DNA from: Pseudaminobacter sp040049255
GTDB taxonomy: Bacteria; Pseudomonadota; Alphaproteobacteria; Rhizobiales; Rhizobiaceae
Reading direction: 5' to 3'
Length of the DNA: 64,000 bases
Assembly: GCF_040049255.1 (NCBI RefSeq)
Contig: NZ_JBDZDR010000001.1
Location: forward strand, 248,001 to 312,000
Shown: positions 11,426-19,882 of the stretch, piece after piece
Layout: the number at the start of each line of letters is the position of its first letter
How positions within the stretch are numbered: position 1 is the stretch's first letter
Translations under genes and position numbers: made by a program
The notes under the pieces: model-generated
Told to the model about the DNA's origin: nothing
The model's input: only the letters and a program-made list of their open reading frames with translations
Databases searched by the model: none

Positions 11426-12537
11426 CTTTTCCGCGCAAGCCGGCCGCCTTTCGCGTCGAGCAACCGGAACCGGCCAAGGACGAAGCTCCCGCCACGGCGA
11501 AGCGGCCGCATGAGGGCAACAACCCACGCAAGCCTCGCTCGGTGAAGGCCGAGGTTGCGATCGTCACCCCGGCCGAGGTCGACATATTCGACGAGACCGA
11601 CCTGGTTACCAGCGAGCCGCCGCCCGCGCCGGCCCCGCCACGCCACTCCAGGCTTGGCGCGGTCTTCCTCGGGGCGCTCGGCGTACTGGCGTCGCTCGCC
11701 ATCGGCCTGTGGACCGATCGGCTCGTCAGAGACCTGTTCGAGCGTGCCGAATGGCTGGGCTGGCTTGCCGCCGGCGTGGCGGCGATTGCTGCCGTGGCGC
11801 TCGTGGCGATCCTGTTGCGCGAGGCCCTGGCGCTCATCCGTCTCGCCTCCGTGATGAAGCTGCGCCGCCGCGCGGCCGACGCCATCGCCCGAAACGATCC
11901 CCACGCCGCGCGCGTGGTCGTGGACGAACTGGCAGGCCTCGTCGCAGCCAAGCCTGAAACGGCGGCCGGCCGTCGCATGCTTGCCGAACTGCGCGACGAC
12001 ATAATTGACGGCGGCGACCTGATAAGGCTGGCCGAAACCGAAATCCTGACCCCGCTCGATGCGCGCGCCAAGACCCTGATCCTGGACGCGGCCAAGCGGG
12101 TTTCGCTCGCTACAGCGGTCAGCCCGCGCGCGCTGGTCGATATTGCCTATGTCGTTTTCGAAGCCAGCCGCCTGATCCGCCGCCTGGCCGAACTCTATGG
12201 CGGCCGTCCCGGCACGCTCGGCTTCTTCCGGCTGGCCAACAGCGTCCTGGCTCACCTGGCGGTGACCGGATCGATTGCGGTGGGCGACAGTTTCGTGCAG
12301 CAGATCGTGGGACACGGGCTGGCCGCGCGCCTCTCGGCCAAGCTGGGAGAAGGTGTCGTCAATGGCATGATGACGGCACGGATCGGCATCGCCGCCATGG
12401 AAACCGCCCGCCCCCTGCCGTTCACCGCCGCAAGCCGGCCTGGAATGGGCGATTTTCTCTCGGCGCTGACCTCATTCGCCACGAAGGAAGGCAGAAAAGA
12501 ACGAGAACGGCCTGCCGGCGACCGAAAGGCGGAGTGA
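11422..12537 (+). CDS. UPF0283 (YcjF-type) inner-membrane protein
   Basis: The 371-residue product has a Pro-rich cytosolic N-terminus (about 75 residues), two membrane helices at about 74-92 and 109-133, and a C-terminal DUF697-like domain with hydrophobic segments. This is the YcjF/TIGR01620 family, which pairs with YcjX. The start codon overlaps the ycjX stop by four bases. Likely a membrane partner of the YcjX GTPase; the cellular process is unknown. Confidence 0.82.
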   Translation: MTFPRKPAAFRVEQPEPAKDEAPATAKRPHEGNNPRKPRSVKAEVAIVTPAEVDIFDETDLVTSEPPPAPAPPRHSRLGAVFLGALGVLASLAIGLWTDRLVRDLFERAEWLGWLAAGVAAIAAVALVAILLREALALIRLASVMKLRRRAADAIARNDPHAARVVVDELAGLVAAKPETAAGRRMLAELRDDIIDGGDLIRLAETEILTPLDARAKTLILDAAKRVSLATAVSPRALVDIAYVVFEASRLIRRLAELYGGRPGTLGFFRLANSVLAHLAVTGSIAVGDSFVQQIVGHGLAARLSAKLGEGVVNGMMTARIGIAAMETARPLPFTAASRPGMGDFLSALTSFATKEGRKERERPAGDRKAE

Positions 12538-12609
12538 CGAAGCATTAACCAATCTTGTTCATGGTTCCGAGACGTCGTAAAAACGCTTCTTTGTAGTTCG
12601 GGTCCCCTG

Positions 12610-13164
12610 ATGAAACGCGCATTCCTGTTCACCCTGCTGCCTGTCATGGCCATAGCCACCGCCGGCGCGAGCAAGGCCGAAACTCTGCGCGGCGCCGACA
12701 GGGACAAGAAGTTCTTCGAAAGCGTGGAAGGCGAATGGGTCGGCCCTGGCGAGATCGTCGCCGGCAAGTACAAGGGCACCAAATTCAGCTGCAGCTTCAC
12801 CGGCTCCACGCCCTCCGGCACCGTGGGCATGACGCTCGACGGCGACTGCCGGGTCGGCGTGTTCAGCCAGAAGATGTCCGCAACCGTGCAGCACAGCGGC
12901 AGCAAGGGTTACAAGGGCAGCTTCCTGGATGGCGCTGCCGGCAAGGGCCTCGACATCATTTCCGGCAATGTGGTCGACTCTCGCAAGGTGGTGTTCGCGC
13001 TCAATCGGAACCAGCTCAAGGGCGTGATGCAGGCGCGCATTCCCGACGACAACACAATGAACGTCACGGTTTCCGTGCGCGTGGACGAGGAGCTTGTTCC
13101 GGTGATCGGCATGAGCCTGAAGCGCGTGGACAATGGGGCCGTGGGCTCCATAGCCCGCAAGTAG
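12610..13164 (+). CDS. Secreted protein of unknown function
   Basis: The 184-residue product begins with a clear signal peptide (MKRAFLFTLLPVMAIATAG, cut near ASKA-ET). The mature part is about 160 residues, beta-rich and lysine-rich, with two cysteines (SCSF and DGDC) that could form a disulfide in the periplasm. I recognise no characterised domain; similar proteins in Rhizobiales are annotated as hypothetical. No good ribosome binding site is seen before the ATG. A strong terminator follows, so it is probably a single-gene unit. Confidence 0.72.
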   Translation: MKRAFLFTLLPVMAIATAGASKAETLRGADRDKKFFESVEGEWVGPGEIVAGKYKGTKFSCSFTGSTPSGTVGMTLDGDCRVGVFSQKMSATVQHSGSKGYKGSFLDGAAGKGLDIISGNVVDSRKVVFALNRNQLKGVMQARIPDDNTMNVTVSVRVDEELVPVIGMSLKRVDNGAVGSIARK

Positions 13165-13188
13165 GGCTTCACATGGCAATTACAAAAG

Positions 13189-13213
13189 ACCGGGCCTCGC
13201 GCCCGGTTTTTTG
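13189..13213 (+). terminator. Intrinsic terminator after the secreted protein gene
   Basis: ACCGGGC-CTCGC-GCCCGGT followed by TTTTT, 25 bases past the stop at 13164. Classical rho-independent structure. Confidence 0.88.
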
Positions 13214-13354
13214 TTTGATCAGCGCGTTTGAAGCGGCGTGCTTATCTGCCTGCTGTTGGTCGAGCGGGCTTTCCGCACACGTCGCAAGCACCTATCTTGC
13301 TTGCTCGACCCAACCCGTCGCAGTGGTCCGGCGCACGAACCAGGGCAGCCACGT

Positions 13355-15202
13355 ATGGCCGTAGAGGCTTCCAGCAGCGATCTGACCCAGGCTGTGGCGC
13401 TGCTTGCCGCGGGCGTGGTGGCAGTGCCGATCTTCAGGCGCATGGGGCTCGGCTCGATCCTCGGTTATCTCGCTGCAGGCGTTGTGATCGGACCGTTCGG
13501 GCTCGGAATCTTCTATGACCCCGCTGCCATACTCAAGGTGGCCGAACTCGGCGTGGTGATGTTTCTCTTCATCATCGGCCTGGAAATGCAGCCGTCGCGC
13601 CTCTGGAGCATGCGGCGGCAGATCTTCGGGCTTGGGCTGCTTCAGGTCGGCGTCTGCGCGGCCCTGCTTACCGGCGTCGGCCTGTTGACCGGATTTCCCG
13701 CCTCCCAGGCCTTCGTGGCGGGGGCCGGCTTCGTGCTTACTTCCACCGCCATCGTGATGCAGATTCTGGAGGAGCGCGGCGAAATCTCTTCCGAAGGCGG
13801 CCAGCGCATCGTCTCCATTCTGCTGCTCGAAGACCTGATGATCGTGCCGCTACTGGCACTCGTTGCCTTCCTCGCCCCCGCCTATCATCCCGATGCCGGC
13901 TGGGCGGATCGGCTGGCGAATGTGAGCGTGGGCGTGGCCTCGATAGCGGGCCTGATCATCGCCGGGCGCTACCTGCTCAACCCGCTCTTTCGCATATTGG
14001 CCGACTCGCATGCCCGCGAGGTCATGACCGCCGCAGCGCTTCTGGTCGTGCTCGGCTCTGCGCTGGCAATGCAGCTCAGCGGACTGTCAATGGCCATGGG
14101 CGCGTTTCTGGCCGGTGTACTACTTTCCGAATCCACCTTCCGCCACCAGCTCGAAGCCGACATCGAACCATTTCGCGGCGTGCTGCTCGGTCTTTTCTTC
14201 CTTGCCGTCGGCATGTCGCTGGACTTGCGGGTGGTGGCCGAAAACTGGCGCATGATCGCCTTTTATGTGCTCGCCTACATGCTGGTTAAGGCGCTGGGCA
14301 TCTATATCGTTGCCCGTCTTCTCCGCACCGGCAACCGCATGGCGCTGGAACGGGCGGTCACCATGGCCCAGGGCGGCGAGTTTGCCTTTGTGCTCTATTC
14401 CTCGGCCATGGCCGTTGGCATCATCGACGGCGAGGCAAACGCCATCCTGACGGCAATCGTCATCATCTCCATGCTGCTGACACCGCTCGCGATCCTGCTC
14501 CTGCACAGGCTGATGCCGGCGGTCGAACAGAGCCTGGACGGGATCGATGTTGCCGAGGACCTCAATGGCAGCGTCCTGATCATCGGTTTCGGCCGCTTCG
14601 GCCAGATCGTCAGCCAGCCGCTCCTGCTGCGGGGCGTGGATGTCACGATCATCGACAACGATGTCGACATGATCCAGGCGGCCGCGACCTTCGGCTTCAA
14701 GGTCTACTATGGCGATGGCACGCGGCTGGACATATTGCACACGGCCGGCGCTGGGCGTGCCCGCGCCGTGCTGATCTGCGTCGACAAGGGCGACACGGCG
14801 GTGAAGATCGCCGAGTACATGCGGGCGGAATTCCCTCTCGTGCCGGTTCTGGCGCGTGCCTTCGACCGTGGCTTCGCCATGGACCTCATCCAGATAGGCG
14901 TCGACTACCAGATCCGCGAAACCTTCGAATCGGCTCTCGCATTCGGCCAGGCCACGCTGGAACAGTTGGGCGTCGACAGGGACGAAGCCGCCGAAATCGT
15001 CCAGGACGTACGCGAGCGCGACGCCGCGCGGCTCGACGCTCAACTCGTCGGCGGCCTGCAGGCTGGGCGCATCTTCATGAAGGGCAACCTGCCGGTGCCC
15101 GCCCCGCTGACGCCGCCGCGCCGCCCGGGTCGCGCCATGGACCAGGAAACGGCAAGCGTTCTCGGAAAATCTACAGAAACCAAAGAAGGACCTGATGCAT
15201 GA
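13355..15202 (+). CDS. Kef-type monovalent cation:proton antiporter (CPA2 family)
   Basis: The 615-residue product has about 12 membrane helices of the Na+/H+ exchanger domain (residues about 8-390), then a cytosolic RCK-N domain with the Rossmann motif GFGRFG (near residue 413) that would bind nucleotide. This is the KefB/KefC architecture: glutathione- or nucleotide-gated K+ efflux coupled to proton entry in the inner membrane. No KefF/KefG ancillary oxidoreductase gene is adjacent. I start at the ATG at 13355 (MAVEASSS); the frame is open further upstream but that segment is arginine-rich and not family-like. The stop overlaps the next start (ATGA). Confidence 0.88.
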   Translation: MAVEASSSDLTQAVALLAAGVVAVPIFRRMGLGSILGYLAAGVVIGPFGLGIFYDPAAILKVAELGVVMFLFIIGLEMQPSRLWSMRRQIFGLGLLQVGVCAALLTGVGLLTGFPASQAFVAGAGFVLTSTAIVMQILEERGEISSEGGQRIVSILLLEDLMIVPLLALVAFLAPAYHPDAGWADRLANVSVGVASIAGLIIAGRYLLNPLFRILADSHAREVMTAAALLVVLGSALAMQLSGLSMAMGAFLAGVLLSESTFRHQLEADIEPFRGVLLGLFFLAVGMSLDLRVVAENWRMIAFYVLAYMLVKALGIYIVARLLRTGNRMALERAVTMAQGGEFAFVLYSSAMAVGIIDGEANAILTAIVIISMLLTPLAILLLHRLMPAVEQSLDGIDVAEDLNGSVLIIGFGRFGQIVSQPLLLRGVDVTIIDNDVDMIQAAATFGFKVYYGDGTRLDILHTAGAGRARAVLICVDKGDTAVKIAEYMRAEFPLVPVLARAFDRGFAMDLIQIGVDYQIRETFESALAFGQATLEQLGVDRDEAAEIVQDVRERDAARLDAQLVGGLQAGRIFMKGNLPVPAPLTPPRRPGRAMDQETASVLGKSTETKEGPDA

Positions 15203-15747
15203 TGAAGGCCAATAGCAGCCCCGCGGAGGTTATCCATTTCTGGCGCAAGGCAGGGCCCGAGCGCTGGTTCTCCAAAGACGACGTCTTCGATTCCGAGTTT
15301 CACGGCCAGTTCCGCGAACTGCATTTTGCGGCGGCCCGGCGCGAACTCGACCACTGGGCCGAGCACGCCGACGGCTCGCTGGCCCTGCTCATCCTGCTCG
15401 ATCAGTTTCCCCGCAACTGCTTCCGCGGCACGGCGCATATGTATGCCACCGATCCTCTCGCCCGCTATTACGCGACGAAGGCAGTCGAGGCGGGCCATGA
15501 CGAGCAGGTGGACCCGGAGTTGCGGGTGTTCATGTATCTGCCCTTCGAGCACTCCGAAAACATCGCAGACCAGTATCGTTCGGTAGAACTCACCCTGCTT
15601 CTCGACGAGTCCTACATGAAATACGCCCTCGAGCACCGGGACATCATCCAGCGCTTCGGGCGCTTCCCTCATCGCAATCCAATGCTCGGCCGCGAAACCA
15701 CGCCGGAAGAACAGGCTTTCCTGGATTCGGGCGGCTTTGCTGGCTGA
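15199..15747 (+). CDS. DUF924 family protein
   Basis: The 182-residue product is a full-length DUF924 protein: VIHFWRKAGPERWFSKD at the start, LLILLDQFPRNCFRGT in the middle and FPHRNPMLGR near the end are family hallmarks. The fold is all-helical, TPR-like; the function is not established. The gene overlaps the antiporter stop by four bases, so the two are co-translated. Confidence 0.85.
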   Translation: MMKANSSPAEVIHFWRKAGPERWFSKDDVFDSEFHGQFRELHFAAARRELDHWAEHADGSLALLILLDQFPRNCFRGTAHMYATDPLARYYATKAVEAGHDEQVDPELRVFMYLPFEHSENIADQYRSVELTLLLDESYMKYALEHRDIIQRFGRFPHRNPMLGRETTPEEQAFLDSGGFAG

Positions 15748-15771
15748 CGCCTTCGTGGGCGCGAACGCCGG

Positions 15772-16290
15772 TCAGGCGTCGCGCCACCAATCCTGGCCGG
15801 ACGGCAGCTTCTCGATGCCGGCAAGATCGACGCGCGGCAGGCAGTCGGCAGCGCCTACGCCGCCCGCGGAAAACGTGGGCGCGATTTCCAGCAAAGGCAC
15901 GAGCACGAATGCGCGCTCGAACATGCGCGGATGCGGCAGCTCAAGGCCCGCTTCATCTATCGTGCGATCTCCGAAGGCCAGGATGTCTATGTCGACCAGC
16001 CTCGGCCCCCATCTTTCCTGGCGCACGCGCTTCAGCTTGTGCTCGGCCTCGAGGCAAAGCTCCAGCAGCTCGCGCGGCGAGCGGCTTGTGGCGATCTCGG
16101 CCGCCACATTGAGGAAATCCGGCTGGTCAAGCTTGCCCCACGGTGGCGTGCGATAGAGCGAGGAGACCGCCACGACTTCGGTCTGCGGGTCCGCGTCCAA
16201 CAGCCGAAGTGCCGCCGCCATAGTGGCGGCGGGATCGCCGAGGTTGCCCCCGAGGCTGAGATAGACGCGCTCTTTGCTGTGACTGGACAA
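15772..16290 (-). CDS. folK: 2-amino-4-hydroxy-6-hydroxymethyldihydropteridine diphosphokinase (HPPK)
   Basis: FolK transfers pyrophosphate from ATP to 6-hydroxymethyl-dihydropterin, the step before FolP in folate synthesis. The 172-residue product has LSLGGNLGDP, SSLYRTPPWG, the pterin-binding FLNVAAEI, and the signature RWGPRLVDIDIL with the Mg-binding aspartates, then LPHPRMFERAFVL. The start must be TTG at 16290, after GAGGTAAGG: an in-frame TAA lies two codons upstream and no ATG precedes the conserved core. It lies 46 bp downstream of folP; folB, usually between them in rhizobia, is absent here. Confidence 0.95.
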   Translation of the reverse strand: MSSHSKERVYLSLGGNLGDPAATMAAALRLLDADPQTEVVAVSSLYRTPPWGKLDQPDFLNVAAEIATSRSPRELLELCLEAEHKLKRVRQERWGPRLVDIDILAFGDRTIDEAGLELPHPRMFERAFVLVPLLEIAPTFSAGGVGAADCLPRVDLAGIEKLPSGQDWWRDA

Positions 16291-16336
16291 GCCTTACCTC
16301 GACTGATCGAAGAACGGAATTGAACGGATCAGACGA

Positions 16337-17182
16337 TCAGGAGCCTGACTTCGGCGTTTCGCGTGCAAGGATAGCATCGGCCACGACCAGCGCATCCGCA
16401 TTGATTGCGACATTGTGCACGCGAAACAGCGATGCGCCCTTGAGCCGCAGAACGACGCTGGTTGCCGCCGTTGCCGCATCCCGCGCTTCGGAAACCTTTC
16501 CCGAGACATGGCCCACGAAACGCTTGCGCGAAGTGCCGACGAGGAAGGGAAAGCCGAGCGCGTGAAGCTCGCCGAACCGGGCCATCAGTTGCAGGTTCTC
16601 TTCGGCGTCCTTGGCGAAGCCGAAGCCGGGATCGAGCACGATCTGCTCCCTGGCCACCCCAGCCTCGCCTGCGATGCGCAGCGATTCTTTCAGGAACTCG
16701 AACTGGTCGACGATCACGTCCGGGTTCTTTTCGCGATCGCGGCCGGTGTGCATGACGACGAGCCCCGCCCCTGTCTCGGCTGCGAGCTGGGCAATGCCGG
16801 GCTCGCGCTGGAGCCCCCAGACGTCGTTGACGATGTGCGCGCCTGCGGCAACGGCAAGCCGGGCGGTTTCCTCGCGATAGGTATCGACGGAAATCAGCAC
16901 ATCGCTGGATTTCGCCAGAGCGCTGATGACCGGGAGGATACGCGCCTGCTCTTCCTCGGGTGAAACCGGCGTGGCACCCGGCCGAGTGGATTCGCCACCC
17001 ACGTCGATGATGGCCGCGCCCTCGGACATCATACGGCGAGCCTGTTCGACGGCGCGCTCGAGGTCCACGAACTGTCCGCCATCGGAAAAACTGTCCGGGG
17101 TGATGTTCAAGATGCCCATCACCAGCGCGCTAGTGCCGATGTCGAGAAAGCGCCCGTGAGCCAATTGCCATCGTATGGTCAT
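16337..17182 (-). CDS. folP: Dihydropteroate synthase
   Basis: FolP joins p-aminobenzoate to dihydropterin pyrophosphate, and is the sulfonamide target. The 281-residue product shows LNITPDSFSDGG, the loop GGESTRPGA, HIVNDVWG, LDPGFGFAKD and GTSRKRFVG in family order, forming the usual TIM barrel. Start at the ATG at 17182. Followed by folK. Divergent from the DUF922 gene, with 123 bp between them. Confidence 0.96.
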   Translation of the reverse strand: MTIRWQLAHGRFLDIGTSALVMGILNITPDSFSDGGQFVDLERAVEQARRMMSEGAAIIDVGGESTRPGATPVSPEEEQARILPVISALAKSSDVLISVDTYREETARLAVAAGAHIVNDVWGLQREPGIAQLAAETGAGLVVMHTGRDREKNPDVIVDQFEFLKESLRIAGEAGVAREQIVLDPGFGFAKDAEENLQLMARFGELHALGFPFLVGTSRKRFVGHVSGKVSEARDAATAATSVVLRLKGASLFRVHNVAINADALVVADAILARETPKSGS

Positions 17183-17305
17183 AGCAGTCTGTTGTTTACC
17201 GATGAAGCGGGGTCACAAAAATTCGGCTCCTTCAGATGGAACGCGGAAGCCACGATTTCCATTGCGTGGCATATGCCCGTAATGCAAGGCAATTTAAGAG
17301 GCAAT

Positions 17306-17923
17306 ATGATGAAACCCACCCTGCTGACCGCCGTGGCGCTCGCCTGCATGGCCACGCCAGCGGCTTCCGCCTCCGTTTCCAAGACCTACAATTATTTTTC
17401 TGTCGGCGGAAAAACCCTGGACGACATCGTCGACGAATTGTCGCGGCAAGGGCCGCGCGTCCCCGGATCGGATGCCCGCCATCCCGGTGCCACGCAGATG
17501 CAATTCACGACGAAGCTTATCACGGCTCAGGGGAAGAATTCCTGCCAGGTCCTGGATGCCAGGACCACCGTCACCGCAAAGGTGATGCTTCCCAAATGGC
17601 GGAAGCCGCGGAAGCCGGACCCAGATGTCAAGCTGATCTGGGACACATTGGCTTCCGACATCAAGCGGCACGAGGAGAGCCATCTGGTGATTGCCAAGAA
17701 CTATGCCCGTGAACTGGAGCAGAAGTTGCAGGCGATAGGGCGGCAAAAGGACTGCCAAACCGTGTCCGAGAAGGCGAAGGCCACCACGGCCCGCGTGCTC
17801 GCCCGTCATGACAAGGCGCAGGCTGACTTCGACAAGATCGAAGGGAAAAATTTCGAGAGCCGAATTACGAAGCTGCTGAAATACCGCATTCAGCAAATCA
17901 AGTTGGGCCGCCTGCCCGGCTGA
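17306..17923 (+). CDS. Secreted DUF922 protein, predicted zinc protease
   Basis: The 205-residue product has a signal peptide cut after about TPAASA. The mature domain matches DUF922: TYNYFSVGGKTLDDIVDEL at the start, paired cysteines (NSCQVLDART and KDCQT), and an HEESH zinc-binding motif in RHEESHLVIAKNYAREL. HExxH suggests a periplasmic metalloprotease, but no substrate is known. The start is ATG at 17306 or 17309, behind AGAGG. It stands alone, divergent from folP and convergent with the ferredoxin reductase gene. Confidence 0.8.
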   Translation: MMKPTLLTAVALACMATPAASASVSKTYNYFSVGGKTLDDIVDELSRQGPRVPGSDARHPGATQMQFTTKLITAQGKNSCQVLDARTTVTAKVMLPKWRKPRKPDPDVKLIWDTLASDIKRHEESHLVIAKNYARELEQKLQAIGRQKDCQTVSEKAKATTARVLARHDKAQADFDKIEGKNFESRITKLLKYRIQQIKLGRLPG

Positions 17924-17973
17924 CGCATATGTAAGGGTCCAAGGCGGCCTCGCCGGGAGCCCATGCCACTGGG

Positions 17974-18999
17974 CTAGTCTGGGACTCCGAGCTTCCTGTG
18001 GAGGCTGGACGAAGAGGTCGTGTACTGGAACACGATGCGTTCGGCAGGGCTGACGATCTTCTTGGCGGCCTGCGCCATGAGTGCCGCCTCGTGAAAGCCG
18101 CACAGGATGAGCCTCAGCTTGCCCGAATACCAGTTGATGTCGCCGATGGCGAAGACGCCGGGCACCGAAGTCTCGAACTTCTCGGTATCGACAGGGATCT
18201 GGTTCTCGTGAAGGTTGAGGCCCCAGTCGGAGATCGGCCCGAGCTTCATGGTGAGGCCGAAGAAGGGCAGCATGCGCGTGCAGGGAACCTCGATCTCGCC
18301 GTCCGGTCCCTTTACGGTCGCTGCGCTCAGTTGGCCGCCCTCGCCGCTCAACTTCGTCACCTGGCCGACCTGGAAGTCGATCAGCCCCTCGTCCCGCATG
18401 GCAAGCATCTTGTTGACGCTGTCGGGCGCGGCGCGGAACTCCGGCCGGCGGTGCACCAGCGTGACACTCTTGGCAACGGGCTGCAGGTTGAGCGTCCAGT
18501 CCAGCGCGGAGTCGCCGCCGCCGACGACGAGGAGGTCCTGCCCGCGAAACTCTTCCATCCGGCGCACTGAATAAAAGACACTCGTTCCCTCGTAGTCCTC
18601 GATGCCCGGAATCGGCGGCCGCTTGGGCTGGAATGCGCCGGCGCCGGCAGCAATCACCACCACCTTGGCCTCGACCGTCTCGCCGGCGTCCGTGGTCGCC
18701 CGAAAGCCGCCCTGCTCAAGCCGCTCGAGCCCGCTGACCATGCGGTTGAACAGGAACTGCGGCTTGAACGGTTCGATCTGCTGCATCAACTGGTCGACGA
18801 GACCTTGCGCGGAGATCGAAGGCCAGGCCGGAATGTCGTAGATCGGCTTTTCCGGATAGAGCTCGGTGCACTGCCCGCCTGGCCGGTCGAGGATGTCGAC
18901 AAGCAGGCACTTCATGTCGAAGAGGCCGAGCTCGAAAACCGCAAAAAGCGCTACCGGCCCCGCCCCGACGATCAGAACATCAGTCTTGAAGGTGTCCAT
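17974..18999 (-). CDS. Ferredoxin--NADP+ reductase, thioredoxin-reductase-like type
   Basis: The 341-residue flavoprotein has the FAD motif VGAGPVALFA (residues about 10-20), PGGQCTELYPEKPIYDIPA, an NADPH motif VVGGGDSALDW, and the C-terminal FAIGDINWYSGKLRLILCGF. It lacks the CxxC of thioredoxin reductases. This is the YumC/TrxR-like ferredoxin (flavodoxin) NADP+ reductase class. The 2Fe-2S ferredoxin gene lies 79 bp upstream on the same strand, so the two probably form an NADPH-driven electron chain. Start at ATG 18999 behind GGGAAGGCAG. Confidence 0.9.
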   Translation of the reverse strand: MDTFKTDVLIVGAGPVALFAVFELGLFDMKCLLVDILDRPGGQCTELYPEKPIYDIPAWPSISAQGLVDQLMQQIEPFKPQFLFNRMVSGLERLEQGGFRATTDAGETVEAKVVVIAAGAGAFQPKRPPIPGIEDYEGTSVFYSVRRMEEFRGQDLLVVGGGDSALDWTLNLQPVAKSVTLVHRRPEFRAAPDSVNKMLAMRDEGLIDFQVGQVTKLSGEGGQLSAATVKGPDGEIEVPCTRMLPFFGLTMKLGPISDWGLNLHENQIPVDTEKFETSVPGVFAIGDINWYSGKLRLILCGFHEAALMAQAAKKIVSPAERIVFQYTTSSSSLHRKLGVPD

Positions 19000-19078
19000 C
19001 TGCCTTCCCCCCGCTTGCCGATCGGCGGCCCACTTTCACAGGAACATCGCCGCAACCTGCCCGCCGGGAGGCGGACAG

Positions 19079-19399
19079 TCAGCCTTGCCTTTCAGGAACC
19101 TGCACCACGAGGCCGTCCAGTTCGTCGCGGACCTTGATCTGGCAGGACAGCCGCGAATTGGGCCGCACGTCATAGGCAAAGTCCAGCATATCCTCTTCCA
19201 TCGGCTCCGGCTCGCCAACCACGTCGGTCCACGCCTCGTCGACATAGACATGACAGGTTGCGCAGGCACATGCGCCGCCACATTCCGCCTCGATGCCGGG
19301 CACGGCATTGCGAATGGCGTTCTCCATGACGGTCGAGCCGTTCTCGGCCTCCACATCGAAACGGGTGCCGTCGAAGGCAACGAAGGAAAGCTTGGTCAT
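19079..19399 (-). CDS. Adrenodoxin-type [2Fe-2S] ferredoxin
   Basis: The 106-residue product has cluster cysteines at 40, 46, 49 and 86, the C-x5-C-x2-C-x36-C pattern of vertebrate-type (adrenodoxin/Isc Fdx) ferredoxins; Cys44 is extra. EPMEEDMLDFAYDVRPNSRLSCQI is the usual C-terminal region. It may serve Fe-S cluster assembly or a P450; neither isc nor cyp genes are in the window. It sits just upstream of, and in line with, the ferredoxin reductase gene. Confidence 0.92.
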   Translation of the reverse strand: MTKLSFVAFDGTRFDVEAENGSTVMENAIRNAVPGIEAECGGACACATCHVYVDEAWTDVVGEPEPMEEDMLDFAYDVRPNSRLSCQIKVRDELDGLVVQVPERQG

Positions 19400-19507
19400 T
19401 ATAGCCCCTGAAACGAGTATGCAGCCGAGATAATCACTCCGGCGCGCAAGTCAACTGCGGCGCAAAAGCGGCGCCCCACGACGCAATCAGTGGCTGCCGC
19501 GAAATTG

Positions 19508-19882
19508 CTAGCGGTTGATTGTGGCGATAAAGTCCCGCACCTCGTCTATGAGGTCGGCGAGGCGCTGCAGCAGGTGCTGGTCCTGCGGTTGCCTCTCGAT
19601 CGCCGATGCCCAATCGGCTATGGCAAACGCACCGATACCGCGCGCTGAACCCTTCAGCCCATGCGCGAGGCTCAAGCGCTCGTTTACAGTGGCCTCGGCG
19701 ATCTGATCGCGCACCTGCAGCGCGTGGTGCATGAACATATCGAGTACTTCCTGCTCAAGCGCGCGGTCGCCCATGGTCTGCCGCCCGAGATGGACGAGAT
19801 CCACAGGGCGCGCCGGCGTCGAGCAGCTACCCTCGCCCCCCGGCATGGAAAAGGCGACGGCGTTGGGTTCCAGGGGTGTCAT
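19508..19882 (-). CDS. Stand-alone Hpt domain phosphotransfer protein
   Basis: The 124-residue product is little more than a histidine phosphotransfer domain: phospho-accepting His74 in SLAHGLKGSARGIGA, flanked by helices. Such proteins relay phosphate between hybrid kinases and response regulators. It is not ChpT, which has a degenerate kinase fold. It is divergently placed from the growth pole ring gene, with 276 bp between them. Start at ATG 19882 behind GAAGGCAG. Partner kinase unknown. Confidence 0.82.
   Translation of the reverse strand: MTPLEPNAVAFSMPGGEGSCSTPARPVDLVHLGRQTMGDRALEQEVLDMFMHHALQVRDQIAEATVNERLSLAHGLKGSARGIGAFAIADWASAIERQPQDQHLLQRLADLIDEVRDFIATINR

Noticed and set aside
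11403..12315. Minus-strand open frames opposite the UPF0283 gene
   Set aside because: Shadow frames; the plus-strand gene has membrane helices and translational coupling to ycjX.
13238..13354. Upstream extension of the Kef-type antiporter to 13238
   Set aside because: Arg/Pro-rich and unlike the family; the ATG at 13355 directly precedes the first membrane helix.
16294..16509. A small minus-strand frame that could have been a folB remnant
   Set aside because: It lies inside folP in another frame and shows no aldolase motif.
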